Source: JACCZX01 sp963729165
GTDB lineage: Bacteria > Pseudomonadota > Gammaproteobacteria > Burkholderiales > Burkholderiaceae_F
Assembly (NCBI GenBank): GCA_963729165.1
Contig: CAVSMM010000007.1
Coordinates: 124,001-188,000, forward strand
Reading direction: 5' to 3'
DNA: 64,000 nt
Positions 1-10,200 of the stretch are shown here, one piece after another (the stretch's first letter is position 1; each line of letters starts with the position of its first letter). The translations under genes and the position numbers were made by a program. The notes under the pieces were generated by a model. That model saw nothing but the letters and a program-made list of their open reading frames with translations. It made no database searches and was not told the origin of the DNA.

Positions 1-1
1 A

Positions 2-433
2 ATGCTCGTGGCCGAAGACGAGCGTCAGAGTGTGCTGACCGCGACCGAGAATGGGTTCGGCAAACGCACGCCGATCGTCGAGTACACGCGCCACTCGCGC
101 GCTACGCGCGGAATGATCGCGATCACCACCAGCGAGCGAAACGGCAAGGTGGTCGCTGCTACGTTGGTGCGTAATGACGACGAGGTAATGCTGATCACAA
201 CGGGCGGCGTACTGATTCGTACGCGAGTCGCCGAGATCCGCGAGATGGGTCGTGCAACGCAGGGCGTCACGCTGATCGCTCTTGATGATGGGACGCAGCT
301 TTCGGGTCTGCAACGCGTCGTCGAGCGCGACAGCGATGTGGTGAACGGCGAAGCACTCGGGAACGGCAGCGGGCACGCGACGGCCCTCGATGCGAGCGAT
401 GGCGGCTCCGCAGACGACCCGCCGCAAGCCTGA
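2..433 (+). CDS. gyrA: DNA gyrase subunit A, C-terminal part (5' end outside window)
   Basis: Only the last 143 codons are inside the window. They encode the end of the C-terminal DNA-wrapping beta-pinwheel of GyrA, the ATP-dependent supercoiling topoisomerase subunit. The blades are recognisable from GKRTPIVEYTRHSRATRGM, from the LITTGGVLIRTRVAEIREMG stretch and from ATQGVTLIALDDG. These are near-invariant in proteobacterial GyrA. The reading frame is open to the left edge, so the ATG at position 2 is not a real start. The last 40 or so residues are a Gly/Asp/Ala-rich tail with no conserved structure, as is usual for GyrA. Only 42 bp separate the stop from the pheA start, so serC, which commonly lies between gyrA and pheA in related bacteria, is absent here. 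Confidence 0.96.
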   Translation: MLVAEDERQSVLTATENGFGKRTPIVEYTRHSRATRGMIAITTSERNGKVVAATLVRNDDEVMLITTGGVLIRTRVAEIREMGRATQGVTLIALDDGTQLSGLQRVVERDSDVVNGEALGNGSGHATALDASDGGSADDPPQA

Positions 434-475
434 CGTGCGGCAGAATTTTTATGCGGTTTGCGCGGCGGGCTTCAC

Positions 476-1600
476 ATGAACCGGCCGAGCACCGCCACGG
501 GTGAGCACGCCGACGATCGTCTCAAGCTACTGCGCGAAGCAATCGACGCTGTCGATGCGCGCTTGATCACGCTTTTAAACGAACGCGCTCAACTCGCGCT
601 CGACGTCGGGCAGATCAAGCATGGTGCCGGCACACCGGTGTTTCGGCCCGAGCGCGAGGCAGAAGTGTTGCGACGCGCCGGTGCTGCGAATAGTGGTCCG
701 CTGTCGCGCGACCACGTCACAAACATTTTTCGTGAAGTGATCTCGGCGTGTCGTGCACTGGAACGGCCCATGACGGTCGCGTATCTCGGACCGGCGGGAA
801 CATTTTCCGAGATGGCGATGCAGCGCCAGTTTGGCACCAGCGTCACCGGGCTGCCGTGCATGACGCTGGACGAAGTATTCCGCACGACCGAAGCGGGCAG
901 TGCCGAGCTGGCTATCGTGCCGCTCGAGAATTCTTCCGAGGGCGCGGTCAGCCGCACGCTCGATTTGTTGCTTGCAACACCGCTGAGCATGCTGGCCGAA
1001 GTGTCGATATCGGTAGAGCACAACCTGTTTACCAAGACCGGCTCGATGAATGGTGTCGAGCGCGTCTGTGCACATGCGCAGGCGCTGGCGCAATGCGCGG
1101 GTTGGCTGAATCAGCATTGGCCGACGCTCGAGCGGCAACCTGTTGCGAGCAACGCCGAAGGCGCGCGCCTGGCTTCGCTCGATGAAAAAACCGCAGCCAT
1201 CGCCGGTGAATCGGCCGCGCGGCACTTCAACGTGCAGACCGTAGCGGCGCAGATCCAGGACGATACGCATAACCGGACGCGCTTCGCCGTTCTCGGCGCG
1301 CAAACCGCGCAGCGACCGGCGCCGTCGGCGCACAACAAGACATCGCTGATCCTTTCGGTGCCGAACAAAGCAGGCGCCGTGTTCCACATGCTGTCGCCAC
1401 TCGCCGCGCACGGCGTTTCGATGACACGCTTTGAATCGCGGCCGGCGCGTGTCGGTACCTGGGAGTATTACTTCTATGTCGACGTCGAAGGTCACGTCGA
1501 TGAGCCGAAAGTTGCGCGAGCGCTTGCAGAGCTGCAGCAGGCATGCGCGTTCTACAAATGCCTGGGCTCGTATCCGGCCGAGCGAGCTGAGTCGCAATGA
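476..1600 (+). CDS. pheA: Bifunctional chorismate mutase / prephenate dehydratase (P-protein)
   Basis: This enzyme converts chorismate to prephenate and then to phenylpyruvate in phenylalanine synthesis. The 374-residue product has the expected order. An AroQ chorismate mutase helical domain covers roughly residues 15-95 (RLKLLREAIDAVDARLITLL). A prephenate dehydratase domain covers about 103-285, starting at VAYLGPAGTFSE and carrying the catalytic HNRTRF segment. A C-terminal ACT domain carries the ESRP phenylalanine-binding motif (FESRPARVGTWEYYFYVD). I chose the ATG at 476; an upstream in-frame TTG at 458 adds six residues with no better ribosome site. The stop overlaps the hisC start (ATGA at 1597-1600), so the two are translationally coupled. 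The frame is intact, unlike its next two neighbours. Confidence 0.95.
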   Translation: MNRPSTATGEHADDRLKLLREAIDAVDARLITLLNERAQLALDVGQIKHGAGTPVFRPEREAEVLRRAGAANSGPLSRDHVTNIFREVISACRALERPMTVAYLGPAGTFSEMAMQRQFGTSVTGLPCMTLDEVFRTTEAGSAELAIVPLENSSEGAVSRTLDLLLATPLSMLAEVSISVEHNLFTKTGSMNGVERVCAHAQALAQCAGWLNQHWPTLERQPVASNAEGARLASLDEKTAAIAGESAARHFNVQTVAAQIQDDTHNRTRFAVLGAQTAQRPAPSAHNKTSLILSVPNKAGAVFHMLSPLAAHGVSMTRFESRPARVGTWEYYFYVDVEGHVDEPKVARALAELQQACAFYKCLGSYPAERAESQ

Positions 1601-2704
1601 GCGGTATCCCGGCTCTGCCCTACGTGCGTGCGATTGCGCCGTACCAGGCCGGCAAGCCAATCGATGAGCTCGCGCGCGAATTCGGTCTTGATCCGAAGTC
1701 GATCGTCAAGCTCGCGTCCAATGAAAATCCGCGCGGGATGCCCGAGTCGGCAAGGCGTGCGATCGCCGGCGCAATGACTGATCTGGGGCGCTATCCCGAT
1801 AGCAACGGGTTCGCGTTGAAGTCGGCGCTTTCCGCGAAGTTCAACGTTCCTGCGGACTGGATCACGCTCGGCAACGGCAGCAACGACATTCTCGAATTGG
1901 CCGCGGCGGCGCATTTGTCGCCGGGTCGCAGTTGCGTTTATGCACGACACTCGTTTGCCGTGTATGCGCTCGCAACGCAAGCGCGTGGCGCGCGCGCGAT
2001 CGTGGTGCCGGCAAAGGACCTTGGTCACGACCTTGAAGCGATGGCGTCGGCGATCGCGGCTGACACGTCATTGGTGTACATCGCCAACCCCAACAACCCG
2101 ACCGGAACTCATCTGCTTGCGGAATCGATTGCAGAATTCCTGGCCCGCGTGCCGCCGCATGTCGTGGTCGTTATCGACGAGGCCTACAACGAATACCTCC
2201 CGCCACGATCTGCGTTTCGACAGCGCCGAGTGGGTGCGCAAATATCCGAATCTACTGATCTCGCGCACGTTCTCGAAGGCTTACGGGTTAGCGGGTCTGC
2301 GAGTGGGCTATGGCGTGGCGCAACCGGCTCTGACCGATCTGTTGAATCGGGTGCGACAACCTTTCAACGTCAATGCAGTTGCGCAAGCGGCCGCGGTTGC
2401 CGCACTGGGCGACCATGTGTTCGTTGAAGAGAGTTATCGAATGAACGTGTCCGGCATGACGCGACTTACCGATGCGTTCCGCCGGCTGCAGCTGGAGTTC
2501 GAGCCCAGCTACGGCAACTTTGTACTGGTCAAGATCGGCGACGCGGGTCGCGTCTACGAGCAGCTGCTCAAGCGCGGCGTGATCGTGCGTCCTGTTGCGA
2601 ACTACGACCTTCCCGAGTGGCTGCGAATCACGATCGGGTTGCCGGATGAGAACGAGCGTTTCGTGCAAGCGCTATCGGATTCGCTCGAAGCGGTCGCTGC
2701 GTGA
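1597..2704 (+). CDS. hisC: Histidinol-phosphate / aromatic aminotransferase HisC (frame-disrupted near 2200)
   Basis: This is a PLP-dependent class I/II aminotransferase. In this position between pheA and tyrA it probably transaminates histidinol phosphate and/or aromatic keto acids. The N-terminal part (LASNENPRGMPESA, YPDSNGFALKSALS, IANPNNPTGTH, VVVIDEAYNEYLP) lies in one frame. The C-terminal part, with the PLP-lysine segment SRTFSKAYGLAGLRVGYGV and the Arg-containing end LPEWLRITIG, continues one frame over. The switch falls in the short C-rich stretch at about 2197-2205. Total length is one base more than a multiple of three, consistent with a single extra C and a 368-residue product. 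I regard it as one gene with a probable sequence error. It overlaps both neighbours by four or fewer bases. Confidence 0.9.
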
Positions 2705-3565
2705 AACTGGCTCTGATCGGTGTCGGGCTCATCGGCGGCTCGTTTGCACGAGCAACTCGGCGGCGGGCAAGCTGATGCACGTCGTTGGGTTCGATACAGC
2801 GCCCGAAGCGTTGTCGCGCGCAAGTGAACTCGGCGTGATCGACCAACGAGCGACCACCGCGGCGCAGGCGGTCATCGACGCGGATCTCGTGATGATCGCA
2901 ACACCGGTGGGCTCGATCCGACAGATTCTTCGCGAGATTGCTGCCGCACCTGCGAAGCGATGACGATCGTTACCGATGTCGGCAGCACCAAAGGCAGTGT
3001 CATAGAGGCTGCGCGTGACGAGTTAGGTGCGGCGTTCAGCGCTTTTCGTACCCGGCCATCCCATCGCGGGCAGCGAGCAGTCGGGCGTTGAGCATTCGGA
3101 TGCCACCTTGTTTCAAGGCAAGTTATTCATCGTGACACCAGTGACCGAAACAGAGGCGGTTGCTGTGAACTACGTTGAAACACTGTGGCGCGAGATCGGC
3201 TGTGCCGTCGAGCGCATGACTCCGCCAGAGCACGACAGCGTGTTCGCTGCAGTTAGCCACTTGCCGCATCTGCTGTCCTTCGCGCTGGTCGCGCACGTTG
3301 CCGCCCAACCTGACTCTGCCCGCAAGTTCGCGCTGGCCGGCGCAGGCTTTCGCGACTTCACTCGCATTGCTGCGTTCAGAGCCCAGTGATGTGGAGCGAT
3401 ATTTGCATTGCGAATCGAACCGCACTTGGACGCGAACTCAGAGAACAGCGCAAATTGCTCGACAAATTGCAGCGATGCCGATCGACGATCGCGACGGTGA
3501 AGAGCTTGCAACGTGTGTTCGTGCACGCATCTGAAGCGCGCCGCAGTAGCTCGATCAAGCATTGA
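2701..3565 (+). CDS. tyrA: Prephenate dehydrogenase TyrA (four frame disruptions)
   Basis: This is the NAD(P)-dependent enzyme converting prephenate to 4-hydroxyphenylpyruvate for tyrosine synthesis. The GTG start at 2701 overlaps the hisC stop. The N-terminal Rossmann motif ALIGVGLIGGSFA is followed, in other frames, by VVGFDTAPEALSRA, DLVMIATPVGSI, IVTDVGSTKGSV, FVPGHPIAGSEQSG and the ALAGAGFRDFTRIAA segment. These run in the order expected for TyrA, but four frame changes are needed to read them. The last piece (SPVMWSDICIANRTAL) reaches a stop at 3563-3565, giving about 287 residues, the normal length. Adjacent frames change in both directions (insertions and deletions). This could be a decayed gene, but the same pattern in neighbouring essential genes favours sequence error. 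Confidence 0.85.
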
Positions 3566-3576
3566 AGGCGCTTTAA

Positions 3577-3598
3577 TTGCAGCTTAAATCGGCTGCAA
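3577..3598 (+). terminator. Possible terminator hairpin after tyrA
   Basis: A 7-bp perfect inverted repeat, TTGCAGC and GCTGCAA, with an 8-base loop lies just after the tyrA stop. No T-tract follows, so it could be a weak terminator, an RNA-stabilising stem, or chance. Confidence 0.3.
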
Positions 3599-3657
3599 GA
3601 GCTTCAGCTCGATGTGTAAGCTAGCCGGACGAATTCCGGGACGGACAGTAATCGAAA

Positions 3658-4184
3658 GTGGTTGCGACGCGGTGGCGGTGGTCGGTAATCACGGCTTTGC
3701 GATTATTCGCTACGGCCTGCGACTCCCGCGGTCGCGCGTACGAGGATCTCGGTTAATGCGCCTGACTGAAGGCGAATCAACAGATCAGGACATTCGCAAG
3801 TTTTTTGGGGACCCGGTCGCGGTCAGGACGACGCAAGGGGAAAGGATCTCATTTATCCACTTGGTCCTGAGGGTCCACATACCTTGGCAATGAAAATCGA
3901 TGCCAACGGTAGATATCAGGGACGAGAAGATCTTTTGGCGCGTCGGGCTAATTTCGATCGGGTTCATCGTGGAATGAAAGAGGTCGACGTGCTAGGCATC
4001 TTCGGTCGCCCGGCCCGTGCAGAAAGATATCCGCTTAAACAACAAATAGCCTGGGAATGGCGTTTTCTTGATGGCGGCCGAGACGCGTGTTTTTGTAGTT
4101 ACCTTTGACTCAAGCGGCACGGTCATGAACTCTGCAATCGAAGAGGATCCGCGTCCCGATTCGGTGGTCGATAACGCTGGCTAA
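3658..4184 (+). CDS. BamE/SmpA-like outer-membrane lipoprotein (three frame disruptions)
   Basis: The gene is reconstructed from three frames. A GTG at 3658 begins a basic n-region (ATRWRWS), a hydrophobic stretch (VITALRLFATA) and a Cys at 3718-3720, which looks like a lipoprotein signal peptide. The mature part has two BamE-like repeats. The first is around LTEGESTDQDIRKFFGDPVA and the second around RGMKEVDVLGIFGRPARAE, followed by YPLKQQIAWEWRFLDGG and the strand RVFVVTFDSSGTV. It ends at a TAA at 4182-4184, about 175 residues. Each frame break sits beside a short homopolymer (TT near 3754, GGGG near 3836-3840, CC near 4079). BamE-domain lipoproteins are periplasm-facing and often linked to outer-membrane protein assembly. 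A role in pilus assembly is only suggested by its place immediately upstream of fimT. Confidence 0.7.
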
Positions 4185-4376
4185 TGCGCTTGGCCTAGCG
4201 TCTCGAGGCGATCGGCCGAAGTCGCTGGTTTGCTGGCACTTTTCACTCGGTTTGCGGTGCCGGACAGTTTCCGTAGCGTCGCCATGCTCCGCTCGTCGCG
4301 GAAGAGATTCCATTGGGCGGCATCAGCGCGCTTTGTTTCAGGGCGTCTGGATAAGCTTTGCCCCTGGAGGTAATCG
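4185..4376. other. Intergenic region upstream of the first pilus cluster
   Basis: This 192-base gap probably carries the promoter of the fimT-pilE cluster. It contains TGGCAC at about 4232-4237, as in a sigma-54 -24 element, but no matching TTGC at the right spacing. I therefore cannot call a sigma-54 promoter. A good ribosome site (CTGGAGG) precedes the fimT ATG. Confidence 0.35.
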
Positions 4377-5013
4377 ATGCATTCGCGCGGTTTCACTTTG
4401 GTGGAAGTGCTGGTGGTCATGACGATCAGTGCGATTCTGATCGCGGCGGCGGTGCCATCGTTTCAATGGATGATGGCTCGCAATCGTGTTTCCGATGCGA
4501 CGAATCTTCTGCTTTCGAATATTGAGTTCGCACGACTTGAAGCGGCGCGTCGCGGAAACACAGTCGTGATCTGTCGAACGCTCGATCCGAATGCCCCGCC
4601 GGCGACCCTTGCCTGCAGCAGCGCGTCCACTGCGACGGTCGACGGTAATGATTGGGCCGTTGGTTGGATCGTGTTTGAAAAAGTTGAGCCCAATACCGAC
4701 GAGGCAAACTTTGAGGACCCGGGTGACCGCGTCATCTTTCGTCAGCAAGCGTTTGACGGAGGTGCGCGCGTCATGATCCATTCGAATATTCCGCGTTGCC
4801 GAACGTTTGGCCTATCGGCCGCGCGGCACCGGCGGCTTTTTGGGCGCCGGTACGTTTTCGATCGCCTACGGCCAGCCCTTTACTCCGACCGTGGCAACGC
4901 GTTCCACGACTGGATTGGCTTTAAACGGTGCTGCGCGGTGTATTCCAATGAGCCTGCTCGGCTCGCTTCGCGTTGCCCGCCCTGCCGGAGGTATTTGTCG
5001 TGAGCGCCATTAA
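4377..5013 (+). CDS. fimT: Minor pseudopilin FimT/GspH-type, first cluster (frame-disrupted near 4800)
   Basis: This is a type IV pilus minor pilin of the FimT/GspH family. The class III signal peptide is very short (MHSR) before the prepilin peptidase site, followed by GFTLVEVLVVMTISAILIAAAVPSF with Glu at +5 of the mature protein. The adjoining region (ATNLLLSNIEFARLEAARRG) is typical of FimT. The frame changes at about 4795-4805, and the second part (FLGAGTFSIAYGQPFTP and on to LRVARPAGGICRERH) ends at 5011-5013. Total length is one base over a multiple of three. It heads the pilus operon and overlaps the pilV start by 14 bases. Confidence 0.85.
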
Positions 5014-5575
5014 CGATTTCCGCGAGTTTCGTCGTCGTATGCAATCCGGCCTCTCGATGCTTGAGGTACTCGTGTCGCTAACGATTGTCGCTTTTGGCGT
5101 TCTTGGGTTGCTTGGTCTTCAAGCGCGTGCGATGAGCTTTCAAAAGGACTCATTCGACCGCCGCACTGCTGCGGAAATGGTCGCGCAGTTGGCGGAACGG
5201 ATCCGGGCAAATCACATGGGACTGGTCAACGGCACTTACGACACTGCTACCGCGCCGCTGTATCACCTTCACCCAACGACTTTAGCGCCGGTCACTTATT
5301 CGGGGTGCGTCGGGACAGCCTGCGACGCGACAAATGCGGCTTTTCGCGACTGGACTCAATGGGTCGCCGAGTTTCGCCGGCGAACCGCTGGTTCGGCGGC
5401 CTACATCGAGTGGAATGGTCCGGCCGACACACGTTCAGTCCTGGTAACGGTGGCGTGGCCCGAGCCGCAGAACACCGCAGGCGCGGATACGGTGTGTGAC
5501 GCAATTAACGGTCGGGTAGCTGCTGGCGCTATTCCGGCCAACTATCGCTGCTACGAAGCTGCCGTTTTCCCCTGA
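5000..5575 (+). CDS. pilV: Type IV pilus minor pilin PilV, first cluster
   Basis: This is an intact minor pilin of the PilV family, part of the priming/tip complex of the type IV pilus. After a leader ending in MQSG comes the prepilin segment LSMLEVLVSLTIVAFGVLGL, with Glu at +5, then the PilV-typical LLGLQARAMSFQKDSFDRRTA. Starts are possible at GTG 5000 or upstream at 4973. I prefer 5000 because it gives a leader length like the paralogue at 52464. The globular part has several cysteines (CVGTACD, VCDAI, YRCYEA) that could form disulfides. It overlaps fimT and is three bases from pilW, so translation is coupled. This is the only unbroken pilin gene in this cluster. Confidence 0.88.
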   Translation: MSAINDFREFRRRMQSGLSMLEVLVSLTIVAFGVLGLLGLQARAMSFQKDSFDRRTAAEMVAQLAERIRANHMGLVNGTYDTATAPLYHLHPTTLAPVTYSGCVGTACDATNAAFRDWTQWVAEFRRRTAGSAAYIEWNGPADTRSVLVTVAWPEPQNTAGADTVCDAINGRVAAGAIPANYRCYEAAVFP

Positions 5576-5578
5576 CCT

Positions 5579-6597
5579 ATGAAAACTTCCTTCTCCGTGC
5601 GATTCCGGCAGCAAGGCCGGACACTGATTGAACTGATCATCGCGATGACGATCGGCCTGGTGATCGTGATCGGCGTGTCTTCGCTTTACATATCTTCCAG
5701 CGGAATTTCGCGCACGGCGAATCAGGTATCGACCACCGAACAGGCGGGTCAGCTCGCGATGTTGTTGATCGGCGAATCAATAAAGTTATCCGCGTATGGA
5801 GAAATTCTGGGCTCCGACTACGCGGCGCAAGGCCAGACGCTGATGGATGGCCCTCATCTGCGAGGCTGCACTGGAAGCCGGTTCACGGATGCGTTTCCAG
5901 CGTACGTCGTGCCGCCTGCACCGCAGACACCACCTAACCTCGGTTGCACGCTGGCTGCGGCCGGCGACTCGCTATATGTACGGTTCCAATCGCGGCCGGT
6001 TGTCGCTGAGATGCGTGCGGCGGAGGCCACCCGCAACAACATAGCTGATTGCGCCGGCAGCACCGCCAACCAGAGCCAAATTCTAGAGTCCGGCAAACTC
6101 CGCGCCGGTCGTGGCTGGACGCGCAACCTTGTGACGAACGTGTTCTTTTTGGACCCCGTTACGCGCGAGTTGCGGTGCGAGGGCTACGGCGGTGGAGGTG
6201 CCCAACCGTTGGTGCGGCGATGTCGCAGAGTTCAGGGTGTTTTACCGCTTCGACGATGCCGCGTTCGCCGTCGGCGCCAACGGAGTCACTAACGCCACGC
6301 CTTTTGGCGGCTCAATACGGCACGCGCGGTGAGATCAACACTCTCGCTGTGGGGAGCGTGATTGACCCGTGGAATTATGTGGTTGCCGTACTCGTTTGCA
6401 TGACGATCACGACCGACGAACAGGGTACGAGCGCGACGACCACGAACAACCGCGCCTCGCGCTGTCCGCTTGACCCAGGTGAAGCCGAGACCGGTCTGGA
6501 TCTTGTCGCCACCACGACAGATGGCCGAATCCGCCGCACGTTTTCACAGGTATTCACCGTGCGCGCCAAAGCCACAGCCTCACCGTCATTACTTTAA
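5579..6597 (+). CDS. pilW: Type IV pilus assembly protein PilW, first cluster (frame-disrupted)
   Basis: This is a PilW-family minor pilin. Its prepilin motif is QGRTLIELIIAMTIGLVIVI with Glu at +5, followed by SSLYISSSGISRTANQVSTTEQAGQ, which is characteristic of PilW. The first frame runs to about 6200. The GDVAEFRVFYRFDD segment follows in a second frame and the YGTRGEINTLAVGSVIDPWNYV part in a third. It ends at 6595-6597 with FSQVFTVRAKATASPSLL. The total is about 339 residues, normal for PilW. At least two single-base shifts fall between about 6200 and 6310. It lies between pilV and pilX with gaps of three and two bases, clearly one operon. Confidence 0.85.
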
Positions 6598-6599
6598 CG

Positions 6600-7189
6600 A
6601 TGAACAAGACCGTTTACTCCGCTTTATCGGTCGCTCGTTGCCGGCCTGCGCACCGCATGATGGGTGTCGTGCTGCCGGTCGTTCTGGTCGTTCTGACAGT
6701 CTTGACCGGTTTGGTCGTAACGCAGATTCGCCGCAATGCTGTTGATGAGCGGCTGGCGGCCAACACCAGAGAGAGCATTCAATTGGACAGCGCCGTACAA
6801 ACCGTTCTCCGCTGGTGCGAAGCAGCGGTTACAACCCGGCCGCATGAATATCCGTACGGTAAACATCGGAGCCGCCGACGGCGCCGCCGGCGTGGGATCG
6901 TTTGCATACGAATTGGGACCCAGGCCCGACGTCCTTTAATTTCCTTGGGACAGCAGCGCAGCTTGGACTACCCGCTACGAACGTCGATCCTTCATGCGTA
7001 ATCGAGGCTGCGACCTGCGAACTATTGCCACCGATCTCTCCGACCGGCCAGGTGCAAACCGGATGCGGCGGTATCGATCCGCGTTGGCGCAAGTTCCGTA
7101 TTACTGCTCGTGTATCGATACCTGCTCCGGACATGGGCGGTAGTCGATTTATGTTTGCGCAAAGCGAAGTGCGCCTGTTCATCGATTGA
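6600..7189 (+). CDS. pilX: Type IV pilus minor pilin PilX, first cluster (frame-disrupted)
   Basis: This is a PilX/GspK-like minor pilin. The N-terminal segment MMGVVLPVVLVVLTVLTGLV lacks the +5 glutamate, as is usual for PilX proteins that sit at the pilus tip. The ERLAANTRESIQLDSAVQTVLRWCEAA stretch (read here in two parts) is typical of the helix that follows. The frame changes at about 6840 and again near 6900. The remainder (FNFLGTAAQLGLPATNVDPS, then RKFRITARVSIPAPDMGGS and SEVRLFID) ends at 7187-7189. The expected product is about 196 residues. It lies between pilW and pilY1. Confidence 0.8.
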
Positions 7190-7217
7190 ATTGAAGACAA
7201 GTTCCCGGAGAACCGGA

Positions 7218-10200
7218 ATGGATAACCCTACCTCGCATTCAAGTGAACGCCGGCGCCCGCGAGCGGCCGGTCTGGATGCGCACACTTGCGTTGTCGGTGA
7301 TCTGGCTGCTTGTGCTGCAGCCGGCGGTATCGACCGCGCAGCTGGCACAGTCGCCGATGTTTACCGTCACTTCTGCGCCTCCGAACGTAATGCTGATGTT
7401 CGATGATTCCGCGTCGATGAACCGACTGGATTTGAATCCGCCATCGGCGTACAACAACCCGACGTCGGCTGGTGGAGGCACCGATTACCCGCCGCTTGTG
7501 AAGATAAATACCCGGGGTATTTCGCCATCAGCGGAATACGTCACTACTGCAGGCCCAATACCAGTGTCCCAGGCGACCCCTATTGCGATGGTCGTTGGCA
7601 ATTCAGCAAAGACGAAGTGCTCACGCGCTCGGCGGCATTCAATCCGCTCGCCTACAACCCCGCAATTCAATATCTAGCCCTGGAGCAACAACGGCGCTCG
7701 ATTTCCCAATGCGTCCATTGGCGGAACGGGTGGTGTGGCGTCGGGTACGCTCACTGAGTGGGATCCGCGCCGCCTCCCACCATCGATGGCGCCCGGCTAC
7801 CCGCCGGTCAGCGGATTCTTAACCGGGGTCCGGTCGGGTGTTATTGACGCCGGCGGTGAAACGCGTTCTTGGTCACTTCCAAGGGCTGGATCGGTCACCT
7901 ACGCGGGCCTGCCCGAGGGCGGCCCTGCCACCTACATCATCGTGACGGGCGGCTCACCGTCGGGCGCCGATCTGTTCACGAACACGATCTCATTCGACAG
8001 TCCTGACTGCACGCCGGACCCGACCACCTACAACTATTCCTGGTACTGCCCTGCAGGATACAGGCACCTCGCAAGGTCCTGCGGGCGATAGTTGCGACGC
8101 GACAACGTACGGCATGCCATCCGACGTCGGGACGTTGCTGCAATATGGATAACGGTCCTCCGATTCCTTCGTACGCACAGCCGGCGTTTATTCAAGCCTA
8201 CTTTAGCAACGAGCCTGGCGTGGACCCGCCGCCGAGCATGACCCCGCCGGCGGATGCTGACTTACCGACGTGTGTATCGATTGTTGCCACCGGCGGTAGG
8301 CAAGCCTACTCGGGCCTGCCGTGCTCGGCTGACGTGGATGACCCACCTTACCCGCGTGCGTGCACCGCGGCGGACCCTCCTGGTGCGGAAGAGTGCTTTA
8401 CGGACCCGCCACCCGTGCCGGGCACTTGCACGACCTACTACAACCATCAGTGGCGCTGCAATTACACCCATACAACATACGACTACGACCCCTTCTGCCC
8501 CGCAGGTACCGATACCGCCCAGATGTGCCGGCGCGTGGCGAACCCAGCCACTTGCAGCGGCGCGGGCGGCACCCCGGCGCTAACGGGCAACGCACGCTAC
8601 GTTGGTGGCAACTGGACGCCTGCTCGCTACTTGGTATACGACGGCCCGGCTGCACGGACCTCGGCCGACATTCGCGAAATGGACAATTACCGGATGATCA
8701 TGGTCGACCGCTCGTTTGGCTGGAACGGCACCACTCAGGTGCCGAGCGTTGCGACAGGCGCGAATGCGGTTGGCAAGTACTACGTCGTTAACGCGGTAAC
8801 AGGGGTGCCGTTATCGGGCCCGGCCGCGTCAATCGCCAGACCGGATTGCCCAGCTGCGCAGGTCGATGCGTTTGGCCGTTATTGCACGTTTGCACAAGAG
8901 GCGCAGAACTATGCCAACTGGTTCACGTACTACCGCAGCCGTCTTTTTGCGGCGGTGGGCGTGGTGGCGGAAGTCGCGTCGGGCTTGAGAGGGCCAGAGC
9001 AGTTCATGCGCATGGGTTATGGCCGCATCAACTATTTTCCCGACATGCGCAATAACTGGAACGTCGACCAGTTTTACGGATCGCAACCCAGGCTCCTTGC
9101 CGGCGATTGATGGCGCGGCCAATGTTGGAGCCGTCGAGCGGGGCGTACGTCCGTTCACGGTTTTGCAACCGGCGATTGGGGGTACGCCAAATCCTGACCG
9201 GCAGAACGTTTTCGACTGGCTGTTCTCGATCAACGGTTTGGGCCCCACGCCGAATCGCGAAGCACTGCACGCGTCGGGTCTTTACTTCACAAGAAGCGAT
9301 TCCAGAGGTCCGTGGGGTGCGTCTCCGGGACCAGTTGGCGGAGTGAGCTGCCTTCCGCGCATTTGTGGTGCCGTCGCAATTACACACTGCTGGCAACCGA
9401 CGGCGAGTGGACACGGCTGGCGTCATCGCAGCCAAGACTCGAAATGGGATCATTGGCCGGCACACGCATTCCGCTGGGTCCCCCGGGCTCGGTTTCGCGG
9501 TCGATGAAGATAGACGGACCGCTGATCGATGATGGAATCGACCGCGACACCGGCCTCGACCTGCCCGACTATCAGTATAAGACGACGACTGAGCTGGCAA
9601 TCTACGGGGGCAGCGGGTCTCAGGACGAGACGCTGACCGACGTCTTGCACTATTACTGGACGCATGACATGCGCCCTGACTTGCAAGATTCGCTCAAAAC
9701 GACAGCCCGTAACCGGGCGTTCTGGCAGCACATGTCGGCGTTCATCGTCGGTTATGGCGTCGTTGCGTCAATGGAGACCCGCTAAGGGTCCCGGCGCTGC
9801 GCACCGATTTTGATACGCAGACCAACATTGACTGGCCGACGGTGGGCCTCGAGGATTGCCGCCAGCTGGACGACAACGATAATGACACCGCTATCACGGG
9901 CGGCACGTGCACACACGTTCCGGACGTTTCGCCTGGTTCGGGCAATCGCATCAATGACACTTTGCGCGGTGCGCTTACCAGCGGTGGCGATTTCTTTTCG
10001 GCCACATCACCGACTGCATTGAAATCCGCGCTCGAAGCGGTATTCCGGGCGATTGGTTCGGACAATGCTGCGGGTACGTCGCCTGCGCTTTCGAGCTCGA
10101 CGGTAGGTGCCGGCAACCTGATCATTCAGAGCGGTTTCTTTACCAACACTTGGGATGGCTACGTCCGCGCTTACGATCAGCAGGCGCTGGTAGCTCAATT

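Noticed and set aside
575..1660. Long minus-strand open frame opposite pheA
   Set aside because: It is the antisense shadow of a well-supported gene in GC-rich DNA, with Arg/His-rich composition and no family motif.
4185..4376. Sigma-54 promoter for the first pilus cluster
   Set aside because: A TGGCAC is present but no GC element at -12 spacing; one half-site is not enough.
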